DNA of 64,000 nt, taken from the NCBI RefSeq assembly GCF_027744825.2, contig NC_071340.1:8323501-8387500 (forward strand), in the 5' to 3' direction. A program made the translations under genes and the position numbers. The DNA comes from Synchiropus splendidus. Lineage: Eukaryota; Chordata; Actinopteri; Syngnathiformes; Callionymidae. Every line of letters begins with the position of its first letter. Position 1 is the first letter of the stretch. Shown here piece after piece: positions 38,101 through 49,310 of the stretch. The notes under the pieces are model-generated. The model was not told the DNA's origin, made no database searches, and saw nothing but the letters and a program-made list of their open reading frames with translations.

Positions 38101-41100
38101 TGTACAGTACTATGGACTGAGGGAGGAAACTGGAGTGCCCAGAGAAAAACCACACATGCATGGAGAAACCAAAACAGACAGTACAACCTCCACATTTGAT
38201 ATATGGAAATTGGGTATCACATCTATCTTAAACGTCACAAAGTCTCTCACTCTCATTTGTGCAGTAGGTGTTTCAGGGGGACTCCCAGCACACATTTTAT
38301 AAATTCTAATGATTCTAAGAAATCACTATCAAGTGACAGAGTCCAGACCATGCTTTCTGTTATCATAGGAATGAGAATGAAAATCTGACTTCAGGAGAGA
38401 CGTTTATCTAGAATGCTTTTTACCGTCTGTTGCAAACGTTTAACCAGTGACATCATCACTGACCCCACAGTGTTATGGTTAACTTTTTAGTCACTTAGTC
38501 ACTGTTGGATGCAGCCCACACCACAGGATGTGACTGCCATACTCGTGTTTTATTTATTTTATGACTGAAACACTTCACTGATTCACGTTGTTTGTAGTTA
38601 TCAATCTCTTAACTGAAGGACAAAATACTAAAAAAAGACATGTCTTTTTTGGACGACATTAAAGGAATTTCCCCCAAAAAAGTTTTCTTCCTTTTTATGA
38701 TTCTCTCCCTCATAGTAACATGACTTACCGCCAATTTATCACTCAGTTATTGCAGTATAATGCAAGCTACAGGGGTTGGACAAAATAATGGAAACACCTT
38801 AAAGAGCTTTGAGGTGTTTCCATTATTTTGTCCAACCCCAGTAGCTGTCTCTACCTTCCTGCCATTATTAAAAAAAACACATTTTCTTACATTACTTTAC
38901 TTTTCATGTAACTGCCACTGTTAAAATTGAATATTATACAGTCATATCTATCCATTACTTTCATTATCTGACCAGTGTATTTATTCTAGGATGGCTCTCT
39001 ATGGTGTCAGAGGTGTTGTGTGTTGAGGCCCATGTGTCATTTGTATTCTTCAACAGTTGGACTCAATAAACCTGATGAAGAAGGTGGCATCAAAAGGACA
39101 TGGAGAGAAGATGAGGAGTACTTTGTAAAAGACCCACAGTTGAGTAGGTCATACAGCAGTTGTGGTGTCTAAGTTATAGATGTCAGTCTTCACTTCAGAA
39201 AACAGTTGCCGCACATTTCTTCAGTGATAAATATTATCTACATTGCGGAGCACTGTCACCTCCAAAAAGCACCAGTCCGAAGCACCACTCAGTGTTCCTC
39301 AGCGTGCAGCCTCGCAGTAAGATCTTCTCATTGTCCAGTGAGTACTTCTGACCAGCATACGAGAGTGTTCCTGAGAAGCGGTCCAGCCTGTTGTTGGGCG
39401 GCTCACAGTGGACCTCACCTGAAGTTCAGAACAGCTGTGAGATCCGTCCAAACACACGCCAGTCTCAATACAAACACGGACTCACCATTGAAGTCTGCAA
39501 GCTTCTCAATCTCACCGCCGAGGTCTCCGGTCACTGTCAGCGCCTGCCTCACCTTCAGGTTGGTTTCACTGAAGAAGAGGAGGAAGACTTAGATGACACA
39601 GGAGTGATTTATCTTGAAGTAAATACTTCAAATTGACAGTACAAAAGTCATTAATACGGCAAGCATATTGTTGAAGTAACAACCTATTGGGATTAAACTA
39701 AAAACAATCCTCCTTGACTAACAGTCAAGGAGGATTGTAAAATGTTCAGTCATAACATTATGACCACTTCCTTGGTATGTCATGGTTGCTGACTATTCTC
39801 AGAGTAGCTGTGTCGATGGATGCTGCTGTTATCCATAATTTAAGGAACAGTCTTACCCGTCCAGCTCTGCCGTCTCAATGTAGACCAGGTTGAGAGGTTC
39901 ACTGCTGGACAGCAGGAGGAGGTCGGCCTGTGGAAGAGGAGGAAGCGTTGACGAGTCTGAGGTAGAATTTCCGCCTCCCACATTGGCCAAAGCTTCACAT
40001 CCTGCCTACAGCTACGGACCGAACACCGAACCGAAGCTCATCTAGGTTCACTATACTTATTAAAAATAAACTTCATTAGCTCACTCACGGTGACAAACTG
40101 GTTGTTTTCCAGCTTGATGATGTCTCCCACCTGAACGTTCATCCATTTCTCATTCTGCAGTCTAAAGACAGAGAGAGTGTGAAATAATGGCAATGTGTGA
40201 ACGTAGCTAGATGGTGAAAGGGTGTGAGTCCTATACAATCCCTGACAGAGACCAGATAGGAAAGAAGAGCATCTTCGGCTTCATTGAAATACTAACCATG
40301 CATATAACACTGCTCAGTAACAAATACAATTGTTGACACAAATCATCAGTTAGTTACAACAATTTGCATTTCTGTAATTGCAAAACATCCGAAGAACAGA
40401 ACAAGCATGCAGGTTTCCTGGATCTATTCCTGAATATACTGAGAATAAAGGCAGTCTAATCTGATCTAATAACATCCTGATCATTGAGAGAAACAGGAAG
40501 CACCTGCAGGATGACCACTGTGTTTGTTTGGATTATTGTGACAGCGCAAACCCTTGGAAATATTTAAGCCATGTTCGAGAAAGTCACTGTTCAACAAGCC
40601 ACGACCTCAACAGGGTTTAGTCAAACTTACTTTCTATTGATGAGAACTTCAACTTTTCGGTTGTTGACTTGATTGTCGCTCCTGTGTCGATTCTGGAACA
40701 CCAAACGGACTAATTGTCATTGTTGCCATACGTTTTTTCATACGTCGGCATCAGACTTCAAGCATATTTCACTGTCCTTTGCAAACATTGAACCAATGAC
40801 CACCTCTTGAGTGATACGAGACACCGTGAACAGAAATGTTTTGGACAACATAAAAACCCAATTCTGGCAAGCCTCCATCAAATTTTCTAAAGGGGATCAC
40901 CAATGGTTTAAGAGTTATCAACAGTGTTATTGAGATGAACTGATGGAGTCGGTGTTTTAGATCTATGTTCAACCATTTCTTAGTTCTAAAAATATACCGA
41001 CATCATGACGTCCAACCTCTTGACTCGCCACTCCCTGTGAACAGAGCCGCTTACAGGCTTCACAGAGTAACTTTCTAACTGCTGCTAACTATATTGCTGC

Positions 41101-43747
41101 TGTCGCCAAAGTGAGTTCTTTAATGAAACATACTTAAACTTGAACACTGAAAAACAACGGCTACAAAAGCTCAACTTAAAGGAACGGGGGAATGAAAAGT
41201 AGAGCGGTAAATGGATGATTTGAAATACAGTGGCTGAGGAGGTGATGACAGTCAATATAACACCCGGCACTCGTGCCGAGCCGATGATCACACTCAGTCT
41301 CACACACACTGACACGAACAACTGAAAACCAATCTCCAAAGAGATGCAAAAATACAACAAATGACTATCTCTGAATTCAAAACATGGCATGTGCATGAGA
41401 AATAAACATTGTCTTCAATGAAAAGGAACTGAGTAGAGAGAATATTTCACGTATGAAAAGGTAAATAGAGGTCGGGGGATCAGACCTGAGTGTGCATGTT
41501 CCCATGTGGTTTTGCTGTCACACTGACTACGTGCAATAATGTGACCCAGTTTTTTTTTTTTTTTAGCAATAAACAGCTTTGTTTCAGACGCTATGAATGC
41601 TTCAGTGATTGGCGTTTGTGATCCTAAAAACAGGGTGATGGCAGCGATGCAGCCATTTGGCAAACTTTAGCTTGCTATAACTTTGAAATGAAAAAAATAA
41701 AATTTCTGCTTTGATGTGAAGCTACTGTCTCAGAGTGTGGGATTTGATTCCTGAAGAGAGAAAAATGGAACACAATTTAGGTGGAAATATTTTTAAATGG
41801 ATAAAACTAGAGAATATAAATAGAAAAAAATAAAAAATAAATAAATAAGAAGAAAAATGAAGTACAGAAAACAGCACAAAGAGTATGATGTCAGATCATA
41901 ATGATGATACATAAGATAAAAGGTTGAATGATGATGATTCAAATCAGTTATTGAATCATCATCTTATATCTTGAGCGTACAATTACATTAAGGACTCACA
42001 ATGTCATCAGTGGCATCCTTAGCAGCAGTTACCGTCAGCACGAGGACCAGAGGGACGACTGTGGTGAACCAGGAAAGAGACGAAATCTGAGGTATCACCT
42101 GAAGACACCATGGTTAAGGAGGAAAATATGAATTCATTTCAAATAAGACAATAGATGTGTAAAACAGATTCCTGTTCAAATAAAAATTTCAATTAAATTG
42201 TAATATTTTTCAGAAGAAGTGAGTTTCATAAGCGCTGTGTTGTGTTGTAGTAACACTTATAACTGATTCTGGGAAGCTGTCATTGACAGTAGAAAGGTTG
42301 AATACCGAATTTCAACATGACAGCAACATCCTGTTTGTGAAGTTCAACTTCCTTGTTTTTGCTGCTGTCTTGAGAGCTGTAGGATTGTGTAAGCCAAGCT
42401 TACCAGAAAGCGTGTGAAGCTTGTTCACATACAGTGGGCTCTCTCTGAACCACAGTAAAACAGGTGATGTGTCAAAAATGTGTGTCATTGGATCATTTAT
42501 AGCTCTTACTGGATACATTGAATTGAATTCAACTGACCACTGAAACGTCTGCACGTGTTCAACAGGTGTGCTTCCTCACCTGGAGCACCAGCAGGAACAG
42601 GAAGTAGGCATTCGCGATCCGCTGGAACTGCTCGAAAAGGTTGAGGGGAAGAAAGGTGAACACGTTGTACTTGGAGGTCTTGATGGCGTTTGTCTGAAAC
42701 CAAATGATATTTGTCAATTCAGCCAGGTTGCTCATCGGTCCTGCAACCGGGCCCAAGTTTATTGTGAGTTTACACCAATGAAAGAAGCCCAATAGGGCCG
42801 AGCTTCCCTCCACTGGAAGCTCGGTCCTATCAGGCTGACCAGCTGGACTCCAGTGTCACTTTATCGCCCTTCAACAACACAGCCACCCACCCACTTCTTT
42901 GTATATAAATGTTTAAACAAACTAGCAGATGGAGGAAATAGTTATAAACATTTGCATTATGATTCAGTCTTTTTGTCTGAAAAGGTTCTCTTTTATCGAA
43001 TAACAGAAGTCTCACTAAGAACAACACTACTTCAGATGGTCCACGTTTGATGAAAGTACTTTGAATTTGGTCAGATCAGGATCACAAGCCCAAAACATGA
43101 GTCCAGAATCCACATTTCAATCCTATAAACAATACAGAGCCCAAACTATCAAGTCCAACACATTTTTAACCTCTCTGAGGAAGGGTTGCTGGCAGTGACT
43201 TGACAATGAATCAGTTAAATCGAATCAACATGTATTCACTGACAGGTAGCAGTGACCTCAATCTGGCACCAGTGACACAATTTCAACGGGAATTCCTTTT
43301 TCAACTTTTGCAGACTTCCTCATCCGGAGTGGCTCCAGATAACCAACGTGTATGTCAGTCAGGGGTGAGGTAACGTGTTGTGGCTACCCAGGGTCGGCCT
43401 TCAGACAGTCTCCAATAACTGGCCTCAGAAATGACTTTGTATTCAATGCACACCAGGTCTGTTAGCATTAATATACAAGATGAAATCTTCAGTTTCGTAC
43501 TCACAGCGTATTTGAAAGACAGGTTGTACTCTCGGTCATTGGCCCGCAGTTTTCTCTCCACCTCTGTTCATGAAAATAACACATCAAGTTAGAGATATAA
43601 CCCCACATAAATGCGTGCCAAAATGTCATCATATTGACTTTTGGCCATCATGATACAGTACAAAATAAAAGCACGATTCAGTTTAGTTGTTAATCCACAC
43701 TCACCCCTTTCTTTCTTCTTGACGAAATCGAGACCAAAGAAAGACAT
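31828..43747 (-). CDS. atp8b: phospholipid-transporting P4-ATPase, ATP8B class (flippase), complete
   Basis: Moves phospholipid from the outer to the inner membrane leaflet using ATP, normally with a CDC50 beta subunit. Twenty-seven coding exons: 43705-43747, 43505-43563, 42580-42693, 42000-42098, 40631-40692, 40089-40161, 39857-39927, 39486-39568, 39260-39418, 37175-37263, 36848-37041, 36583-36791, 36079-36122, 35464-35629, 35199-35387, 35008-35123, 34744-34908, 34554-34665, 34271-34376, 34062-34203, 33806-33989, 33484-33707, 33233-33316, 32652-32897, 32445-32583, 32235-32365, 31828-32157. They sum to 3,633 nt, 1,210 residues, all phases consistent. Motifs: DGET 173-176, PISL 343-346, DKTGT with phosphorylated D396, KGAD 564-567, TGDK 678-681, GDGAND 816-821. 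The N-terminus is short ([13 protein letters not shown]), unlike ATP8B1. It resembles ATP8B2/ATP8B4, and genomic context could fit ATP8B5; the paralogue is unresolved. Confidence 0.93.
32235..33989 (-). CDS. atp8b: flippase segment: P-domain end and TM5-TM10 (coding exons 21-26)
   Basis: Exon 21 encodes [20 protein letters not shown] and the GDGAND magnesium site. Exon 22 continues [20 protein letters not shown] into TM5. The junction reads MIKVAHIG, where relatives usually have MIKTAHIG. Exons 23-26 hold the remaining membrane spans, including [39 protein letters not shown] and the last span [20 protein letters not shown]. Confidence 0.92.
34062..36122 (-). CDS. atp8b: flippase segment: nucleotide-binding domain and return to the P domain (coding exons 13-20)
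   Basis: Exons 13-17 hold [46 protein letters not shown] and [14 protein letters not shown]. Exon 18 has [20 protein letters not shown] and the TGDK hinge. Exons 19 and 20 encode [10 protein letters not shown] and a variable linker ending [11 protein letters not shown]. The linker (34062-34203) is the least conserved part of the cytoplasmic domain by eye. Confidence 0.92.
35736..35970. mobile_element. piggyBac-like MITE in a flippase intron
   Basis: The element is flanked on both sides by TTAA (35732-35735 and 35971-35974). The ends are imperfect inverted repeats: CTCTTTGCATGCC on the left and, on the minus strand from the right, CCCTTTGGGCGCC (10 of 13 equal). TTAA duplication and CCCT-type ends are typical of piggyBac elements. 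No ORF; 235 bp, inside the intron between coding exons 13 and 14. Confidence 0.5.
36583..37263 (-). CDS. atp8b: flippase segment: TM3-TM4 and phosphorylation site (coding exons 10-12)
   Basis: Exon 10 leads into TM3. Exon 11 carries the TM3-TM4 loop and [10 protein letters not shown], with the PISL motif on the lipid path. Exon 12 carries [20 protein letters not shown] and [11 protein letters not shown] with the aspartate that is phosphorylated. Donors include GTAGGA after exon 11 and GTGAGA after exon 12. The frame stays open for 25 more codons after exon 12, which is intron shadow. Confidence 0.93.
38000..38190 (-). repeat. degraded copy of a common teleost dispersed repeat
   Basis: Phrases such as CTTGGGTGAGAGGCAGAGGA, GGACTGAGGGAGGAAACTGG and GAGAAAAACCACACATGCAT match, in reverse orientation, the family found at 22025-22215. 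Several short gaps relative to the family as I remember it. Confidence 0.65.
38770..38841. mobile_element. 72-bp near-perfect palindromic Tc1/mariner-type MITE
   Basis: Arms 38772-38799 and 38812-38839 are perfect 28-bp inverted repeats beginning GGGGTTGGACAAAATAATGG, around a 12-base spacer. The element is bounded by TA on each side (38768-38769 and 38842-38843), the target duplication used by Tc1/mariner elements, and ends CAGGGG... / ...CCCCAG. There is no room for a transposase. Confidence 0.8.
39260..43563 (-). CDS. atp8b: flippase segment: TM1-TM2 and actuator domain (coding exons 2-9)
   Basis: Exon 2 holds the P4 N-terminal signature ANDREYN, and exon 3 has [18 protein letters not shown] leading into TM1. 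Exon 4 gives TM2 ([13 protein letters not shown]). Exons 5-9 form the actuator domain, with [21 protein letters not shown] and ETAELDG|ET, where the DGET dephosphorylation motif is split by the intron between exons 7 and 8. The exon 9 to 10 junction reads [14 protein letters not shown]. Human relatives, from memory, have FAGPDTKLMQNSG, so three positions differ in an otherwise constant segment. Confidence 0.9.
39704..39738. repeat. 16-bp perfect hairpin
   Basis: Arms ACAATCCTCCTTGACT (39704-39719) and its exact reverse complement (39723-39738) with a 3-base loop AAC. Shortly downstream, CATAACATTATGACCAC (about 39751-39767) resembles the ends of fish Tc1-like elements, so it may be a MITE remnant. 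It lies in the intron between coding exons 7 and 8 of the flippase. Confidence 0.7.
42788..42834. repeat. intronic stem-loop upstream of flippase coding exon 3
   Basis: ATAGGGCCGAGCTTCC (42792-42807) pairs with GGAAGCTCGGTCCTAT (42815-42830), 15 of 16 positions, around a 7-base loop. A further 4-bp AGCC/GGCT pair lies outside a 2-base bulge. It lies about 95 bases upstream of the coding exon 3 acceptor. Confidence 0.65.
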
Positions 43748-43786
43748 ATTTCCTTTCCTTCTCTGTTATCTGTCTATCATATCGGC
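43705..43786 (-). CDS. atp8b: flippase start exon (5' UTR plus 43 coding bases)
   Basis: The acceptor TTTTCAG ends at 43787 and the donor is GTGAGT. The ATG at 43747 lies in AGGAAATATGT and opens [15 protein letters not shown], continuing in phase into [13 protein letters not shown]. No in-frame ATG is seen farther upstream in the exon. Confidence 0.75.
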
Positions 43787-43854
43787 CTGAAAAGAAGAGC
43801 GAGACAGATGGGTTTATTTTTGGCTTAAGTGAAAGGGTTAGTTTCGATAGGACA

Positions 43855-44165
43855 CAGGTGACAAACTCCAGGGCGGGGGGCCAAATCCAGCCTGGTAAGT
43901 CATTATGTGTGGCCCGCATGAGATTAAAATCTAAAATTTAATGCAATTTAAAGTGCAAATGTATGTGATCATGACCCACACAGATTTTGTCAGGCTGTTT
44001 TCTCTTTAGCAGAGATTTTAAATAAAAGAATGTATCTTTCGTCTTCGAGAAGAGTCTCTAATCTAGTCACCATTTAACTGTTCAAAAATACACACTTTGT
44101 TTGGCCCACAACTCGGATGGTGTTTAACATTTCGGCTCATGGGGTGATGGAGTTTGACACCCCTG
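43855..44165. mobile_element. hAT-like non-autonomous element
   Basis: The left end reads CAGGTGACAAACTCCA and the right end, on the minus strand, CAGGGGTGTCAAACTCCA. These are typical hAT terminal repeats. GGGGGGCCAAAT and TGGCCCGCATG lie just inside. It is 311 bp with no ORF, in the 5' intron of the flippase. No clear 8-bp duplication. Confidence 0.65.
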
Positions 44166-47100
44166 GTACAGAGGGGGTGCAGAAGTTATTCAAGACGAAT
44201 TAGCCAGTGAACATCACATAAATCAGTGACACATTCTCACAGCCACCAAACAGCCAAACGTCCTTGATGACTTGATAACGAAAGTGAGAGAGATGCGAGA
44301 GGAAATTTGAATCATGGTTGTCATGAGTGCTGAAGGTCTGAAATGCTTCTGTACTATTAATACTTTGAAAGACAGAGTGTGTATGTGTGTGACCGCGTAA
44401 AAGAACATAGGAAACATGCTGAGAAAGCGCCTCACGGAATGTAATTAAACCACACATTAAGACCAGAGCTGGAACGCTCAAAGCTCATGTGTTTGTATTT
44501 GTGTCACAATTTTGATTGACTTAAATCCCAGGTCTTATTCTAGTTCAAGCTCAAATGCCCAACTAGTCACAGGAAGAAGGTTTTGACGAAAAGAATAAAA
44601 GCGATGTCACCTCCCCCTCCTCAACGACTGTGGCACTTCGCCACAACAGAAGTCAAACACCATCCTGTTCGATCAACCTTGACTGACTGGCTCCACTTAA
44701 CCATGTCCACAGTGTTCATGCAACCATGCAAGAGACACTCGAAATGCCTCCACACCAAACTGAATCCAATCTCCTCAATGGTGGATGAGATTTTGAGGTT
44801 AAGTCGATGGCTTCATAGACAAAGGACCTTTATTGACTTGAGACTGAATTGTCTCTGTGGATGAGAATTTGAAGAGGAAATACAGGATTGCACTGAAACA
44901 AGGAATAAGCAGGTGCCTACAGATGTACAGTTCAGTCCCCCACAGTTTCCAATGGACTATAACTTCTATAACTTCACATTACAAACCACAAGCAGCACAG
45001 AAGCCACAATATATCAACAACTCAAGCTGACTTGTGTCGAGACTTCAAGAGAGATCCAGCCCCCCCATGACACCAGCATATGAGGAAGCTATGTATAGGT
45101 ATGACAAGATAAAAAACAGATATGACTTTCAAATGAGGAAAACGCTACTCATGGACCAGGTTAACGCATTCAACAGTACAGAACAAATTGTTAGAATAAA
45201 TGAATTTGCTGAGTACATTGGGGGTGGGGGAGGGAAGAAACATGATTTTTAATCTCGCAACAGTTACATTACAACTACCACTACAAGTTTAAGGAACCAC
45301 GTTTACCATAAGTGGTGTTGCTTTGTCATTTTACAAGTAGTCATTTCCCTCCTCACATGCAAGGAGAGTCCAACTGTTAACCACTCATGCTGGTCATTAG
45401 TCATTACCACATGTCATATGGTCAATCCAGACCATATCCCAATCAAGTATATTTTTAGTTCAGGGGTTGACATGCTTGATACCCTAACACTCCACTCAGA
45501 CAGGGTTTGTTTTGACTGGTTGATTGTTCTCCTCTCTGCTTGAGTGTGTACATAGTGACGCCACACTTTTACCCACCTATTTGTAAGTGCCAAGCATAAA
45601 ACTCCCTGAAAAGAATCCAACGCAAACAATCCACTTATTCATTCAGCCCCGCTAAATTAACCAGACACACTCAGAGTGACCCGACAGCAAGGGGCGTCTC
45701 CTCGATGGGCAGAAGGAAAAAGTGACACGTAAAATCCATGAAGGGGTTTAACAAGCTTAAATGGAGCACCCTTTAAATGATGTTTAGTCGCTCTTGGTCA
45801 TGGAAAATATTGTGACTATCCAAAGTTTATCCAAAATTCGGCGACAGCCATTGTGGGAAAATGTCTTGTGTTTTAAATTTAGCATGCTGGTGAAGAAGAC
45901 AGTTGTGATAGCGCTCTCTTTCCGAGCTTCTCACAGGATTGTTCCCAGACATCCCAACCATACACAGTGCATCTTCATCAAGCACCAACAAGGCATTAGT
46001 CCACAACAGCGTCCCGGCAGGTGAGTAATCTCAGGCTCGCTGAATGAAGATGCAAAAACTAGGAGCAATATTTCACACTCCGAAATACAAAACACCAAAC
46101 CGCAACCTAACTGAAACAAACCAGGTCAGTCTGTTTTCAGGGTCTACAAGCGCCATATGGTTTTCAAGAAGCCACAGTGGGCGTGGTCACCCGCTGTGGT
46201 TGGAGCCGATTCAAGTCACGGTATACTTTCTGAGGACACCACAGGCTTTGCCTGAGTGACTTCAACATTTAAACTCGACACTGGAATAACATTATTTCAT
46301 GCAAACAATAGAGTGCAACTCGACCTCAGCGTTACAGTCACCTGTGACTGACTCGAGAGGTCAGAGGTTGAGATGAAGAATGGGCAGCTTGTCCAATCAG
46401 TGATCTCTAGTTTCTCAACTCAACAGTGGTCCTTTATCAAAACAGACCACTCTGGCGGTGAAATTAAGAACCTTCTCCACATTGTGTGCGTCCTGCCTGC
46501 GTGGAATCAACTGAATGGGCTTTTTGTTATGGTGTCCAGCAGGTGACACAATGGCTATATCAATGAAAAACCACATTCTTGTGAATAGAAAAGCATCATT
46601 AACATTTACAACCCTCACGCATTTGAGATTTCTCACACACTCTCATGCAACACATTTTCAACCATGTCGATGGACCTAGAGACGTGAAAAGTCAGGAAAC
46701 ATTTGGACTTTTCACCGTGATGCCATCCCACCTGTGATGCTCCTCTGACACAGTGAAAATTCTGTCCATTCTGTTGCTTTTTGAACCACATTTTGGCTTT
46801 GCAGGAGGAACAAAAGACGGTGCATCATTTCTCTACAAACATGACGAACAAATAACATTGAGTAAAATTTTGGACCACTGATACAATATAACAACTCTTA
46901 AAATTTTTTAGACACATTCAAAGTCTAAAACACTGGCAACAAAGCATGGATGGAACTGTCTCTGTGAAACTGGTTCAGTTTTGGTCTGTGATAAGTCTGT
47001 GTGGACAGCTGCTGTTTCTCCCCCAGTGTGCGTGTTATCTGACAGTAAACACAGAAGGAACTCGAAGACGGCGTGTCTGCCAGCATTTTTTACATTTCCA

Positions 47101-47694
47101 GGGGATGGAGGTGATTGACGAAAATACTAAAACGTTCTTTTTTTCTCATGGGGTTGCCATCTAGAGACCATACTTGAGCTGATGGTCTAAACACAAATGC
47201 AGAAATTCCTAGTGTGGCTTCCCAGGAATGCTGAGTATTATATCATCATCAGGATCCATTTTCTGGAGTATCTCAGTCAACAGGTCCTCATTCTATCATA
47301 AGAAGAGGCGCTAATATTAGCCCAGAGCACAGGAAAACTCCACACTACAACCATGCCTAAGACTAAAGTGATGATACAGTAAGTGTAGTTTAGTTAACAA
47401 TAAGTTTACAATAAGTTGTCAGTCAATGAGACTGGCTAAAAAATAAATATAACAAGCGTGAACCGTGACTCTAACATTGCTCTAAAAGCAGCTTTATTTC
47501 GCACAAATTTCATCTTTTGCTTCAGAGGTCGCTCCCCTTCATTTTTGGATCAGGATGTTCTTATCGTGTTCCAGAACATGGTCAAAGAAATGCTGAACTA
47601 ATGAGACATATTTCTTCAGTTAAATAACATTTAAGGAGTGTTTGCTGGGGTGACTTACAGATTTCCATAAAGCAAGTGGAGCTCAGTTTGGATC

Positions 47695-47790
47695 TAGGGC
47701 TTACGCCTGACCTGGGCAATGTGCGGCCTGGGGGCCTCATGCGGCCCTTTGCTTCTACTTATGCAGCCCTCATGAGGCCACCACAGAATT
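47695..47790. repeat. degraded hAT-like repeat end
   Basis: The stretch GGGCAATGTGCGGCCTGGGG followed by CCTCATGCGGCCCTTT resembles the end of another hAT-type fish repeat. The opposite end was not found. Confidence 0.35.
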
Positions 47791-49310
47791 ACAAAATGAT
47801 GCTGTACTTCATTCATTATGATTAAAATTCTAAATAAAACTTGGTCTTTCTTTATGTCTTCATTTTCTTTCTCTAGCCATCCTTGTGTCTGTTTTTCTTC
47901 CCCCATAGCTATTGACAGTCACAGTAAAATGTATAAACTAATACACAGGAAATATAATGATACATGGAGGTTTTTTATTTGCCCTTAAAGGGGAAAAACA
48001 AGCATATAATTAAGTACCACAACTTCCAGTACATCATATTTCAGCCACACCAACAGAGCATTGACCACAATGACTTTAGGGTTGAAGCTGTGGATCTCAA
48101 CAGAAATCAAATGCGACCTCTGTGAGGAAACAGGATTTGCCTCAAGAGAAGAAATATTTTGGCATATGAACCACAAAAGACCGGAGAGCAGAAAATTCAG
48201 TCCGGCGGACAAAAGGTAACAAACACTGGAAAGCGTTTTTATAAATGAAAATAGAGCGAGGCGCTCATACATGAGGTAAATGTCACTGATGGTTTATGCT
48301 AACTGTTCAATGTGAATTACCTTTGATATATCATAAATATTTATTTACATGGCTTCACATCAATAATGCTTTTGAGATAACAACTGTGTTTGGGCTAACT
48401 TTGAGACACAAGGGGGCAGGTGAACATAGCCAGTGTTCAGATATGAGTCACATGACTCATGCCCCGCAGTCTTCAACTTTGAGGTTTGTACAAAAGGAAG
48501 GCAGGAAGCCGCGAGGACTACACATCACTACCGTCACCCTGTCAGCGTGAACGCTCCAGTCTAAGGAAACCTTTGGGTGTCAGTTCCACAATGCAAAAAC
48601 GTGACTGTATTCTTTCTCGTCACTGTTTTTAGCCATTAATGTGTGTTAATGTGTACAAGTTTAAATTGATTGATTAGCACATTTCCCCACAACAAGGAAA
48701 TAGCTTCATAGATCTATTTTGAACAGCTCTTTTATATCTTTTGTTTGGTTCAAATTGACTGAAGTATTCTTCTAATATAAAAGCAAAACAATGTGTGCCA
48801 CATATTTATCTGTGATTCAGATGATTTAAAACTAAGTCACTGTATCAACTCCTGCTATATTCAATTGAATAGTCATGTCCTGGACTCCAGGCTGAGACCA
48901 CAGTCCTCAGTTTTTGTGTTTGGTAAAACACGGGAGCTGCTTTGACACTTATAAGTCACCAATTGCATTTCACGTTTGTTTCCAACCTGGAAACAGGTTA
49001 ACCAAACAACCTCCCGACATCATGGGCCTTAAGGATTAATGATTGACATCATTTTCTGACTGCATCCATGGAACCAAGGATGTTCCTCAACAGTTCGACC
49101 AGGGTTGGGTTTAGATTAATGCGTCATGTTCTGCAGAGCTCTGTACCTTTCCATGATATTGTTTAAGTTCATGATAGTTATACTGCATGTTTGCAACATC
49201 CTTCAGTGAATTAAGGTTTCATATCAATGTGTGAATCTTCATCCATCGTAACAGGTCGTCCTGTCATTCAGAAGTCTTTAATAAAGAAGTCTTTAAATGG
49301 AAGTTGATAA

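Larger units (their letters stand above)
37264..39259 (-). other. 2-kb flippase intron with several repeats
   Basis: Intron between coding exons 9 and 10. It contains a dispersed-repeat copy (38000-38190) and a palindromic Tc1/mariner-type MITE (38770-38841). No coding potential recognised. Confidence 0.75.

Noticed and set aside
44583..45252. Two plus ORFs of 93 and 72 codons in the flippase 5' intron
   Set aside because: No homology recognised and no exon-like borders that join them.
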